This document shows, piece after piece, positions 16,248 to 24,587 of a DNA stretch of 64,000 bases (positions within the stretch are counted from its first letter, which is position 1; every line of letters begins with the position of its first letter). Made by a program: the position numbers and the translations under genes. This DNA comes from Balneola sp. Lineage in GTDB: Bacteria; Bacteroidota; Rhodothermia; Balneolales; Balneolaceae. Location of the stretch: assembly GCA_017643645.1 (NCBI GenBank), contig JAEPNB010000001.1:1-64000 (forward strand), written 5' to 3'. The notes under the pieces were generated by a model, which had not been told where the DNA came from, made no database searches, and saw only the letters and a list, made by a program, of their open reading frames with translations.

Positions 16248-17102
16248 TTATTTGTAACTGTAAAAACCTTCTCCGGTTTTGTTACCGAGTTTGCCGGCAT
16301 CTACCATTTTTACGAGCAGTGGCGCCGGACGGTATTTCGGATCTTTGAATCCTTCATACAACACATTCAGAATATCCAGACAAACGTCAAGACCAATGAA
16401 ATCAGCCAAACGTAAAGGTCCCATTGGATGTGCCATTCCAAGCTTCATTACTTCATCTACATTTTCGGGTGTGGCTACACCTTCATGTACACAAAAAATT
16501 GCTTCGTTGATCATAGGCATCAACACACGGTTGCTCACAAATCCGGGGAAATCGTTTACAGGAACGGGAACTTTGGCTAATAACTTGGAAGTCTTTTCAA
16601 CTAAATTATAAGTTTCATCATCTGTTTCTAAACCACGAACGATCTCAACCAGTTTCATTACCGGAACCGGATTAAAGAAGTGCATTCCAATGAATTTTTC
16701 GGGTCGATTGGTGAGCGCTGCTAACTTCGTAATGGAGATCGAAGAGGTGTTACTTGCAAAAATAGCGTGATCCTGAGCATTGGCTTCAACCGCTTCCCAT
16801 ACACTTTTCTTGATGTCAAAATTTTCAGGTACTGCTTCCACGATCAAATCAACATCTTTAACTCCTTCTGCAATACTAAGTGTGGCATTAATACTGTCCA
16901 GCGTAGTTACCTTTTCTTCAGCAGTGATCTTTTCCTTGCTGACCATTCTTTCGAGGTTTTTGTCGATGGTTGCCATGGCTTTGTCGGCAAATTCCTGCTT
17001 AGTCTCGATTAGGTTTACAGGTATTCTGTTCATTGCAAAAACGTGTGCAATTCCATTACCCATGGTACCGCCGCCTATTACTGCTACTTTCTTAATATCC
17101 AT
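16248..17102 (-). CDS. 3-hydroxybutyryl-CoA / 3-hydroxyacyl-CoA dehydrogenase
   Basis: 284 residues, the size of stand-alone Hbd/PaaH/FadB2 enzymes, which reversibly oxidise 3-hydroxyacyl-CoA with NAD. N-terminal Rossmann motif VIGGGTMGNGIA, conserved NTSSISIT, the catalytic-histidine region GMHFFNPVPVMKLVEIV and the C-terminal helical domain (GFVSNRVLMPMINEA, MGPLRLADFIGLD) are all present. It is not fused to an enoyl-CoA hydratase, so it works as a separate enzyme. It is transcribed away from the acylase gene; a shared upstream region holds a strong inverted repeat. The leader before ATG is AT-rich. Confidence 0.94.
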   Translation of the reverse strand: MDIKKVAVIGGGTMGNGIAHVFAMNRIPVNLIETKQEFADKAMATIDKNLERMVSKEKITAEEKVTTLDSINATLSIAEGVKDVDLIVEAVPENFDIKKSVWEAVEANAQDHAIFASNTSSISITKLAALTNRPEKFIGMHFFNPVPVMKLVEIVRGLETDDETYNLVEKTSKLLAKVPVPVNDFPGFVSNRVLMPMINEAIFCVHEGVATPENVDEVMKLGMAHPMGPLRLADFIGLDVCLDILNVLYEGFKDPKYRPAPLLVKMVDAGKLGNKTGEGFYSYK

Positions 17103-17184
17103 TTCTGAAGTTTTTGTTCTGTTTCTGATTTCTGTTTAAGGTACAAAGTTTTGGAAGCGCTTTTCAAACTTTTTGAAGTAGTCA

Positions 17185-17228
17185 GAATACAGGAGTTCAG
17201 AATGTGTGAATTCAGAACTCCTGTATTC
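17185..17228. repeat. GAATACAGGAGTTC inverted repeat
   Basis: gaatacaggagttc (17185-17198) pairs exactly with gaactcctgtattc (17215-17228). It lies in the divergent gap and makes the upstream frame of the acylase look open, though that part is not protein-like. Confidence 0.8.
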
Positions 17229-17312
17229 TATATTCTGTTACTCTTCACCCTTCTCTATTCTTCTTCCGATAAATTCAGTAGTTTCTTGTTCAATCATTTA
17301 ACAGATTTTTCC

Positions 17313-19790
17313 ATGAACACGTTTCTGAAACTTCTCATCTTCTTTCTTATTCTGATCTTAGGTTTTGCAGGATTAGCTTTTTACTGGACGTTTTATAAAC
17401 CTTTGCCTGATTATGAAGCTACCGTTGAGTTGAACAGCCTTCAGAATGAAGTTGATATCCATTGGGATGAGTTTGGAGTACCGCATATTTACTCAAATAA
17501 TGAGCTGGACCTGTATAAAGCGGTAGGTTATGTTCATGCTCAGGATCGTCTGTGGCAAATGACACTTTCTCAAATTGCAGCTGAAGGACGTTTTGCTGAA
17601 TTTTTTGGAGCCGACCTCGTTGATCTTGACAAACATCAAAGAACTTTGGGAATCTGGAAGATCTCAAACCAAATTGAACAAAATGAATTAAGTGAATCGG
17701 AACGCCGGATCTTACAGGCTTATTCGGATGGAGTAAACGAATACATCGAAAACAATCTCAATAAACTACCGGTGGAATTTGCACTGACCGGAATTCAACC
17801 TATCAGATGGAGCCCGGCTCGTTCTGTTGCCCTGACTCGTTTAATGGCCTGGGAACTCAATATGAGTTGGTGGACCGAGGTGATGTATGGATATTTGAAA
17901 TCGGGATTGCCTGCCGATCAATTTGAACAACTTCGTCTTAGTTTTCCCGCTGATGCACCTACGACTTTGAATAACGAGCAGTCCGGAAAGTTTACAGCTT
18001 CTTTAATGCCGATGCTTCAACAGGAAATTAAAAAACGGGAATTGCTGGAAATGGAAGGAACTCATGTTGGAAGTAATGCATGGGTTGTGGATGGTTCCAA
18101 AACTAATACCGGATATCCATTGCTGGGCGGAGATCCTCATTTGGGTTTGGGAATGCCCGGAAAATGGTATGAGATGCATTTGAATCTGAATGGCAAAAAC
18201 GTATCCGGAGCAACGCTTGCAGGAGTTCCGGGAATCATTATCGGTCAAAATGATGAAATGGCTTGGTCGCTTACAAATATTATGGCTGACGATACGGATT
18301 TCTTTCTTGAACAAGTTGACCCGAACGACAGAGGCAGATACGTTGCTGATTCTCTAACTGACGGTTCAGCGTCTTACCTCTCTTTTGAGAAAATCAGAGA
18401 AGTTATTAAAGTAAAAGACGCTGATGACGTTTCGCTGGAAATCAGGTATACCAAGCACGGTCCTGTTATTTCTGATGTCTATCCTGAAAAAGGGTTAACG
18501 GATGGAAAGGTCATAGCTATGCGTTGGACCGGACAAGACCTCAGCAATGAATTTCGAGCTTTGTATGAAATTAATTGGGCAACTACTTTTCAGGATTTTA
18601 AAGATGCATTAGTTCATTATGGCGTACCCGGACAGAACTTTATGTATGGTGATAAAGAAGGAAACATTGCTATGTTTTCAACGGCAAGACTTCCCATCAG
18701 AACCGGAGACAAGATTTCACTAAGAAAAGGCTGGGATCCTTCCGAAGATTGGTTGGGATATATTCCACATGATGAAATGCCATCAATAATTAATCCGGAA
18801 AACGGATGGATCGCCAATGCCAATAATAAAATCACAACGGACAGTTACGATCACTATCTGGCCACTTTCTGGGAGCCGCCTTCCAGAATTGAGCGCATTG
18901 TTGAAGTGCTGGAGGAAAATCAAATATTAACTCCGGAACTCTTTATTAGTCTTCAGAACGACAGTTACTCAAAACATGCCGCCAAATTAACTCCGGTTAT
19001 ACTGGATATCATCAAAAGCCAGAACGTGTATAATTTTGATAACGCTGTTTCATACCTAGAGAACTGGGATTATAAATATACCAACAATGCCACTGCGGCT
19101 TCTATTTTTGATGTGTTCTTTATTCACCTGACAAAAAACACTTTGTATGACGATTTTGGCGATGAAGTATATCAGAACTTTCTCCATCATGAAAATGTAC
19201 CTGTCAGAACCATGGATGAATTGCTGACGCAAACATCTGCAACTGTAGATACAAATGCATTTTCATTCTTTGATAATATCAATACTAAAGAGATCGAGAC
19301 TAAATCGGATATTGTTCTTAAAAGTATGCAGGATGCTATTTTATTTCTGAGTGACTCTCTGGGTTCGCAATCTGAAGACTGGCGTTGGGAACAACTTCAC
19401 ACATTAACGCTGCGACCTCCTCTCTTTTCGCAAGCAGCAGATGACCCCAATGCTTCCGGAGCATTAAAATTAATTGTAAATAATTTACTTAGTAAAGGTC
19501 CTTACCAAATAGACGGTCACGGAATGAGTGTGGACAACGCCCAATACAGTTGGTTGAAACCTTATAATATGGTGTTAGGTCCTTCTATCCGCAGAATAGT
19601 TGATCTTTCGAATTTGAGCAACGTGCGTTCCATTACACCAACCGGGCAATCCGAAAGTCCTTTTTCTGAACATTTTGGCGATCAAACTGAGATGTGGTTA
19701 AACGGACAGTACAGAGTATTTTATCAGGACAGTGCTTTATTTAACAATTCGGATATCAGATCTATGAAACTAATTCCGGCTAAGAATTGA
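17313..19790 (+). CDS. Penicillin-acylase-family N-terminal-nucleophile hydrolase
   Basis: 825 residues from the ATG at 17313. The frame is open to 17151, but that part crosses a repeat. The N-terminus is a membrane anchor or signal (MNTFLKLLIFFLILILGFAG). The precursor should self-cleave before Ser254 (HVG|SNAWVV), freeing the beta chain whose N-terminal Ser is the nucleophile; GGDPHLGL and NNKITT-type motifs follow. The family hydrolyses amide bonds of beta-lactams, acyl-homoserine lactones or other N-acyl compounds; which is unknown. It is first of a tight three-gene run with the cytidine deaminase and the kinase-like protein. Confidence 0.9.
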   Translation: MNTFLKLLIFFLILILGFAGLAFYWTFYKPLPDYEATVELNSLQNEVDIHWDEFGVPHIYSNNELDLYKAVGYVHAQDRLWQMTLSQIAAEGRFAEFFGADLVDLDKHQRTLGIWKISNQIEQNELSESERRILQAYSDGVNEYIENNLNKLPVEFALTGIQPIRWSPARSVALTRLMAWELNMSWWTEVMYGYLKSGLPADQFEQLRLSFPADAPTTLNNEQSGKFTASLMPMLQQEIKKRELLEMEGTHVGSNAWVVDGSKTNTGYPLLGGDPHLGLGMPGKWYEMHLNLNGKNVSGATLAGVPGIIIGQNDEMAWSLTNIMADDTDFFLEQVDPNDRGRYVADSLTDGSASYLSFEKIREVIKVKDADDVSLEIRYTKHGPVISDVYPEKGLTDGKVIAMRWTGQDLSNEFRALYEINWATTFQDFKDALVHYGVPGQNFMYGDKEGNIAMFSTARLPIRTGDKISLRKGWDPSEDWLGYIPHDEMPSIINPENGWIANANNKITTDSYDHYLATFWEPPSRIERIVEVLEENQILTPELFISLQNDSYSKHAAKLTPVILDIIKSQNVYNFDNAVSYLENWDYKYTNNATAASIFDVFFIHLTKNTLYDDFGDEVYQNFLHHENVPVRTMDELLTQTSATVDTNAFSFFDNINTKEIETKSDIVLKSMQDAILFLSDSLGSQSEDWRWEQLHTLTLRPPLFSQAADDPNASGALKLIVNNLLSKGPYQIDGHGMSVDNAQYSWLKPYNMVLGPSIRRIVDLSNLSNVRSITPTGQSESPFSEHFGDQTEMWLNGQYRVFYQDSALFNNSDIRSMKLIPAKN

Positions 19791-19824
19791 TTTGAATAGC
19801 TCAAAAACTCTGTTATCATTACCC

Positions 19825-20529
19825 ATGAATTGGAAAATATTAGAACAAAGAAGTTATACCCCTTATTCAAATACTCCTAAAGCGTGTATTGTTGTAGGGA
19901 AGTCCGGTAATTATTATCCCGGAGTCAGGATCGAAAATATTTCGTTTCCGCTTACTATCCCTGCTATACAAGCTGCTTGTTGTTTTTGTTTGGCTGATGG
20001 AGACACTCCTGAATCTGTACTTCTGAAAGACGAAAATTATCTGGAGCAGCTCGACTTCTGGGTAAAAGAATTTGACCTGAAAAAAGAAGTGGTTACCAAT
20101 ATCGAAAATATACAATTTGGCGATGCTGCTATCAGCCTTGAATCTTCTCAGGTTAAGAACAGATTAATTGAACTTTTGAACGAGGCTATAACCATTCACT
20201 CTGATTTTCCTGTATCAGCTCTGCTTATGACTCCGTCGGGATATGTTTCCGGTGTAAATATAGAAGTGAGCGACTGGACATTCGGACTTTGTGCTGAACG
20301 GCTGGCCATCGCAAAAACAATTTCATATGGCATCGAAAGTTTGGAATCAATGAGTCTTCATACTCTTAAAGGTGAATTCAGTAGTCCATGCGGTGCTTGT
20401 CGTCAGGTTATCCATGAACATTTACCGGACAATGAGATCAACTTTTTCCACGCTGACGGTACACTGTCGGTTCATTATACAAGTGACCTCCTCCCTCTTA
20501 GTTTTTCATCAACTTCATTAACCAAATAA
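19825..20529 (+). CDS. cdd: Two-domain cytidine deaminase with an inactive N-terminal half
   Basis: 234 residues from the ATG at 19825 (a TTG at 19792 would add 11). The C-terminal half holds the active zinc site: CAERLAIA (Cys156, catalytic Glu158) and SPCGACRQV (Cys189, Cys192). The N-terminal half resembles the same fold (PYSNTPKACIVVGKSGNYYPGVRIENISFPLTI, split here by description only) but its CAE is replaced by PAI and its PCxxC is missing. E. coli Cdd has the opposite order, active domain first. It deaminates cytidine or deoxycytidine in pyrimidine salvage. It follows the acylase by 34 bp and is 2 bp from the next gene. Confidence 0.85.
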   Translation: MNWKILEQRSYTPYSNTPKACIVVGKSGNYYPGVRIENISFPLTIPAIQAACCFCLADGDTPESVLLKDENYLEQLDFWVKEFDLKKEVVTNIENIQFGDAAISLESSQVKNRLIELLNEAITIHSDFPVSALLMTPSGYVSGVNIEVSDWTFGLCAERLAIAKTISYGIESLESMSLHTLKGEFSSPCGACRQVIHEHLPDNEINFFHADGTLSVHYTSDLLPLSFSSTSLTK

Positions 20530-20531
20530 TT

Positions 20532-21176
20532 TTGTCTTATTACGTAGCACTTATAGATTTCGATCATCTGGATCATCCTGTATTTTTAAAATCTCTGGCT
20601 CAATCATTAGCGGCTCATAAAACCAGAAAAGGAATCCTCATTCATGGCGACAGTGAGTATACCAACAGATTGATGCAAACGGGAATGATGAGAGAAGATG
20701 CCAGAGAAAGAGCAATCATGGATCTGAACCACAGATTGGTAGCACTTTTTGCAGATCACGGAGTTTCAGCAATCGGGTTACAGGGATTTCAAAAAGAACT
20801 TATTCAAAAATCTGATTCAGGGTTACAGCTAAACAAAAAAGTATTTGACGACCTTCCGGACTCTCCTATGCTTTTGATCTCCAGCCTGATCAATGATGGA
20901 AAAAAACGATCTTTTATTCCTCCGGTTGAGCTGGCTGAATTTTTAGTGGAGGAATTGGAAGATCATGAGTTAGTACTCTTTTCTCAGGATCATGATTCGG
21001 ATATTTTTACTCAAAGAACCAATGAAAAAGAAGTAAAATGGAGTGAATTATCTGATGAGTTTAAAGAAAAAAATCTCTCTGAGGAACAACTTCAAATTTC
21101 TATCCAGGCTGTATTAACCACCGGAATTTCATTTTCGGGGTGGCCGGAACCTGAAAAAGCCACGAAAATCACCTAA
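20532..21176 (+). CDS. Amino-acid-kinase-fold protein, degenerate acetylglutamate-kinase-like
   Basis: 214 residues from TTG at 20532, two bases after the preceding stop, so probably translationally coupled. Residues about 35-90 (LIHGDSEYTNRLMQTGMMREDARERAIMDLNHRLVALF, in two parts, then HGVSAIGLQG) resemble the acetylglutamate-kinase region that binds the acyl-amino-acid substrate. The later nucleotide-binding region is poorly conserved, and the usual N-I-N-A-D motif is replaced by SFIPPVELAEFL. It is shorter than ArgB (about 260-300). It may be a divergent kinase or a binding-only relative. The assignment is by motif resemblance only. Confidence 0.5.
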   Translation: MSYYVALIDFDHLDHPVFLKSLAQSLAAHKTRKGILIHGDSEYTNRLMQTGMMREDARERAIMDLNHRLVALFADHGVSAIGLQGFQKELIQKSDSGLQLNKKVFDDLPDSPMLLISSLINDGKKRSFIPPVELAEFLVEELEDHELVLFSQDHDSDIFTQRTNEKEVKWSELSDEFKEKNLSEEQLQISIQAVLTTGISFSGWPEPEKATKIT

Positions 21177-21302
21177 AAGTGAAAAATAAATGCACTATTT
21201 GGCAAAAAAAGTACATTTTAATTTGACTGAATAGCCCTTATTATATAGCTTCAACGAGTTCCAAAATGGAAAATAATTTTAATAAACAAACGGAGATACA
21301 TA

Positions 21303-21479
21303 ATGAGTAGAGTATCAGAACTACAAAGCTTGGTTGATGACACAAAAATGGAAATGGAAAAATTCTATGAGAAAGGCAACAAAGCTGCAGGAACAAGAGC
21401 TCGTAAGGGATTACAAGATCTTAAAAAATTAGCTCAGGAAGTTCGCTTAGAAATTCAAGCTATGAAAAACGCTGAGTAA
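21303..21479 (+). CDS. Histone H1-like (Hc1 family) small basic protein
   Basis: 58 residues: MSRVSELQSLVDDTKMEMEK, then FYEKGNKAAGTRARKGLQDL, then KKLAQEVRLEIQAMKNAE. This matches the small Hc1/histone-H1-like proteins of Bacteroidota, helical and lysine-rich with the GNKAAGTRxRKG core, thought to bind DNA and help compact the chromosome. A GGAG Shine-Dalgarno site lies seven bases before ATG, unusual in this window and consistent with strong expression. It has its own terminator. A TTTGG box at 21198 and ttaatttg at 21218 upstream resemble a Bacteroidota-type promoter with short spacing. Confidence 0.88.
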   Translation: MSRVSELQSLVDDTKMEMEKFYEKGNKAAGTRARKGLQDLKKLAQEVRLEIQAMKNAE

Positions 21480-21500
21480 GTTTTTACTGTTTTTTCTAAA

Positions 21501-21534
21501 AAAGCCTTTCAGCATTTGAAAGGCTTTTTTTTTT
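21501..21534 (+). terminator. Terminator of the Hc1 gene
   Basis: agcctttc pairs with gaaaggct, followed by nine T. Confidence 0.9.
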
Positions 21535-21558
21535 CCTATAACTCAAAACTTGTCTATT

Positions 21559-21855
21559 ATGTATAAAGATTTAGCTGATGCTGTTGAATCCATGAAAGAA
21601 AACGGATTTACGCATACATATAAAATTACAGAAACCGCTATTACCTGTACAGAGCTGGAAAGAGAATTTGATATTGAAAATCTTTCAATTGTTGACTCTT
21701 ATTCTCATGACACCGGCACAGACCCAGGAAGTGAATCTACCGTTTATAGTATCGAGTCGAACGATGGAGTAAAAGGTACTTTGGTTCTGGGTTTTGGAAT
21801 GTATTCTGATCCCAATAAAGCAAAGCTTATTGACCGGTTGCTTAAGAAAGGCTAA
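21559..21855 (+). CDS. Conserved small protein of the type often mislabelled phosphoribosylpyrophosphate synthetase
   Basis: 98 residues from ATG at 21559 (a TTG three codons earlier is possible). It matches a roughly 100-residue Bacteroidota family by its pattern: MYKDLADAVESMKENGFTHT, then C-type core, DTGTDPGSESTVYSIES and GVKGTLVLGFGMYSD. Some databases call it a PRPP synthetase, but it lacks that enzyme's size and motifs. Acidic, no signal peptide, so cytoplasmic. Function unknown. Confidence 0.7.
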   Translation: MYKDLADAVESMKENGFTHTYKITETAITCTELEREFDIENLSIVDSYSHDTGTDPGSESTVYSIESNDGVKGTLVLGFGMYSDPNKAKLIDRLLKKG

Positions 21856-21881
21856 ACATCAATTGTTTTTAAATCAGAATT

Positions 21882-22787
21882 ATGAAGTTTCACTATTTCA
21901 CGTTAGTACTGTGTCTGTTTATAGCGTGCTCGGATACAAATAAATCATTGGAGCTGAATGAATTAAAGGAAAAAATAGATCTTGAGCTCTCAGCACTGAA
22001 AGGAAATTTTGCTATAGCTTATAAGGATATCAACCATCCCGAACAGCAGATACTCATCAATGTGGATGAACGGTTCCATGCTGCCAGTACCATGAAAACT
22101 CCTGTACTCATCGAATTATATAAAAGAGCCGAAAATACCGATCTGGATCTTAATGATTCTATTCTGATTAAAACCGAATTCAAGAGCATTGTTGACGGCT
22201 CCCCTTTTTCAATGGAAGTAAATGAAGACAGCGAAAAAGACCTGTATCGTAATCTTAACAAGAACGCTACTTTCTATAACCTTGCTTATGAGATGATTAC
22301 CAGAAGCAGTAATCTGGCAACTAATATTTTGATCGATTATTTAGATGCTGAAAAGGTCACTTCCACAATGCGGGATCTTGGAGCTGACAGCATCAACGTG
22401 TTGCGTGGAGTCGAAGACCTGAAAGCTTATCGACAGGGTTTAAGTAACACGACTACAGCCAGAGATCTGTTGGTCATTTTTGAGCATTTGAGTTCAGATA
22501 CTTTGATCAGTAAAGAAGCAAATAAAGAGATGTTAGATATCCTAAAAGATCAGGTTTATAATGATATGATCTCAGCAAAGCTTCCCGAAGGAACCGAAGT
22601 GGCTCATAAAACCGGCTGGATCACGAATGTTCATCATGATTCAGGAATAGTATTTACAGGCAAAAATGAAGGTTATATTTTGATCTTTCTTTCTAAAAAT
22701 GCTCCGGATCGGGAAGCTGTTTTAGGGGCTGCTGCAAATATTTCTGAAATGATCTATAACTACACTGTTTCCGGATATGAAAATTAA
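21882..22787 (+). CDS. Class A beta-lactamase-like serine hydrolase, lipoprotein
   Basis: 301 residues. A lipoprotein signal ends LFIAC|SD. The penicilloyl-serine transferase motifs are present: S-x-x-K as STMK, S-x-N as SSN in TRSSNLATN, and KTG in HKTGW. I see no Glu in the usual omega-loop context, so true beta-lactamase activity is uncertain; it could be a D,D-peptidase or esterase relative. It overlaps the following VanX-like gene by 11 bp, suggesting a shared role at the D-Ala-D-Ala end of peptidoglycan. Confidence 0.85.
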   Translation: MKFHYFTLVLCLFIACSDTNKSLELNELKEKIDLELSALKGNFAIAYKDINHPEQQILINVDERFHAASTMKTPVLIELYKRAENTDLDLNDSILIKTEFKSIVDGSPFSMEVNEDSEKDLYRNLNKNATFYNLAYEMITRSSNLATNILIDYLDAEKVTSTMRDLGADSINVLRGVEDLKAYRQGLSNTTTARDLLVIFEHLSSDTLISKEANKEMLDILKDQVYNDMISAKLPEGTEVAHKTGWITNVHHDSGIVFTGKNEGYILIFLSKNAPDREAVLGAAANISEMIYNYTVSGYEN

Positions 22788-23466
22788 AGTCTTCAAGTCA
22801 GTTCTTATCTGTTCATCTCTGATATTGCTTGTAAGCTGTTCTGAATCAAAAAAAGAACCTGTATGGAATGAAATCTATACTAAGCAGGGACTGAAGATTG
22901 TAGAGGCTGACAGCGCAAATATAAAAGTTCACTTAAGATATTCGACCAACGATAATTTTCTGGGTAAAGATGTTTATGGAAACCTGGAAGATGCTTACTT
23001 ACAGCCTGAAGCACTTTCTAAACTTTATAAAGCTTCTGAGTTCCTGAGCAAAGCACATCCTGAATTAAAGTTACTAATTTGGGACTCCGCCAGACCAAGG
23101 AGAATTCAGCAAGTGCTGTGGGATAAAGCAGATATTCCATTGCCCGAACGATCTCAGTATGTTGCTAACCCTGAATCCGGCTCTATTCATAATTATGGAT
23201 GTGCTATCGATCTCACGCTCGCAGACAGCTCCGGAAACCCTTTGGATATGGGTACCGATTATGATGATTTTTCGGAAACTGCACACATTGATAATGAAGA
23301 AGAACTAATTTCGAAAGGTGTTTTAACAGACCTTCAGGTTCGAAACCGGGCTATTCTAAGAACAGTGATGACAGAAGCAGGGTTTATTCCCATCAGAAGT
23401 GAGTGGTGGCATTTTGACGCTTTCTCAAGAGCTGAAACCAAAGACAGATTCAAGATCGTAGAGTAA
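22777..23466 (+). CDS. D-Ala-D-Ala dipeptidase, VanX/DdpX-like lipoprotein (M15D)
   Basis: 229 residues. A lipoprotein signal ends LVSC|SE. Zinc ligands are in SIHNYGCAIDLTL (His138, Asp145) and EWWHFD (His212, with the catalytic Glu two residues before the His). The substrate-binding Arg is in WDSARPRR. Such enzymes cleave free D-Ala-D-Ala, either for vancomycin resistance or to recycle D-alanine; without vanH/vanA nearby, recycling is more likely. It overlaps the upstream serine hydrolase gene. Confidence 0.9.
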   Translation: MKIKVFKSVLICSSLILLVSCSESKKEPVWNEIYTKQGLKIVEADSANIKVHLRYSTNDNFLGKDVYGNLEDAYLQPEALSKLYKASEFLSKAHPELKLLIWDSARPRRIQQVLWDKADIPLPERSQYVANPESGSIHNYGCAIDLTLADSSGNPLDMGTDYDDFSETAHIDNEEELISKGVLTDLQVRNRAILRTVMTEAGFIPIRSEWWHFDAFSRAETKDRFKIVE

Positions 23467-23501
23467 TTATAAGCTCTAAAATCAGAAGTTAATCAAACTC
23501 A

Positions 23502-24014
23502 TTATTTCTGATCATATTTTGCAGGAATAGGATTATCCTCATTTTCAGATGCCCAGAATACAGATACTACCCACCACCTGTTGCCGTCATCAAATAATTG
23601 AATGCTGTTAATGCCTCTGGCAATAATTTTTCCTTCCTTAGTATTCTGTGATTGATAGGTACTGAATACGTGAGCTACATTTCTGAAACGCTGTACTTCT
23701 TTTGTGACTTCCGTTTCTATAAACCCATTTTCTAAAAAAAACGGATCTACTCTGGGTATGTATTCCTCAACTCCCCAGGCTGAGTACCCTGCAACTCCTT
23801 GTCTGTTTACTCCTGTGGGCATCAGTTTTGCTTCAGGAATGAAGAGATTTCGAAACCTTTCCCAATCTCTCTCCTCTCCTTTTTCACCGGAAATAGAGGC
23901 GTATAACGCTTCGATAATTGAATCTATGGATTGCACATCTTTATCATATTCTGATTGTGAAAAAGAAGGTGATGAACATAGTATAATTAGTAAAACGGTA
24001 AGTAATGATTTCAT
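23502..24014 (-). CDS. Secreted NTF2/SnoaL-like protein
   Basis: 170 residues with a signal peptide (MKSLLTVLLIILCSSPSFSQ) and a single NTF2-like cone fold: IDSIIEALYASISG, then WERFRNLFIPEAKLMPTG, and a final RWWVVSVFWASE strand pair. Such proteins are either small binding modules or enzymes; no catalytic set is evident. It lies 10 bp after another NTF2-like gene on the same strand, so the two form an operon, perhaps downstream of the histidine kinase. Confidence 0.75.
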   Translation of the reverse strand: MKSLLTVLLIILCSSPSFSQSEYDKDVQSIDSIIEALYASISGEKGEERDWERFRNLFIPEAKLMPTGVNRQGVAGYSAWGVEEYIPRVDPFFLENGFIETEVTKEVQRFRNVAHVFSTYQSQNTKEGKIIARGINSIQLFDDGNRWWVVSVFWASENEDNPIPAKYDQK

Positions 24015-24024
24015 AGATCTGTTA

Positions 24025-24507
24025 TTAAAGTTCTTCTACACATTCGGTTCTTCGTCGGGTATCCACGATAGAAATAACCTTCCATCCTTCACCGGTTTTA
24101 GCAAACTGGAAGGAATTGACACCGCAATGAGAAAAATTATCTCCTACATAAAGTGAATAAGGAACCCAGGCTGTTGCTAAATTTTCGTCTATATTGATCT
24201 GAATTTTACCAACACGTTCATCTAACATATCATTACGAGGAATACCAACAGCGTTTTTAAATCCTGATAATGAACCTTGACTAATTCTTGTGTTCCCTTC
24301 CCTGTCTTTTGAAATCGACTGCATAGTAGCATCAGAGCTAAAAACCTTGGAAACTGCTGAACTATCTCCTGCTCTCATTCCATCAAAAAGAGTTTCGATC
24401 TGAGATAGTATCATTTCTCTGTCAGTCTTCTGAGCGTTTACTGTATAACTGAGTAGCAATGACATAACAAAAATCCCTGCTGTAAATTTATTAACCGTGT
24501 TCTTCAT
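24025..24507 (-). CDS. Secreted NTF2-like protein
   Basis: 160 residues from ATG at 24505-24507, which gives a good signal peptide (MKNTVNKFTAGIFVMSLLLSYTVNAQ in two parts). The frame is open to 24576. The fold signature is IETLFDGMRAGDSSAVSKVFSSDATM ... WKVISIVDTRR. It is upstream of a second NTF2-like gene and 80 bp after the kinase stop. No enzyme motif identified. Confidence 0.75.
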   Translation of the reverse strand: MKNTVNKFTAGIFVMSLLLSYTVNAQKTDREMILSQIETLFDGMRAGDSSAVSKVFSSDATMQSISKDREGNTRISQGSLSGFKNAVGIPRNDMLDERVGKIQINIDENLATAWVPYSLYVGDNFSHCGVNSFQFAKTGEGWKVISIVDTRRRTECVEEL

Positions 24508-24587
24508 AGATATATAATTTAGTTGGGGGTATTTACATAAATAATGGAATTTCAATTGTTCAAAGATGTAAATCACAAAAAGAGCGA

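Noticed and set aside
17151-17312. 54-residue extension of the acylase
   Set aside because: It crosses a strong inverted repeat and would place the signal anchor internally.
21882-22787. Acquired antibiotic-resistance beta-lactamase
   Set aside because: Lipoprotein form, missing omega-loop Glu context and chromosomal pairing with VanX-like argue for a housekeeping role.
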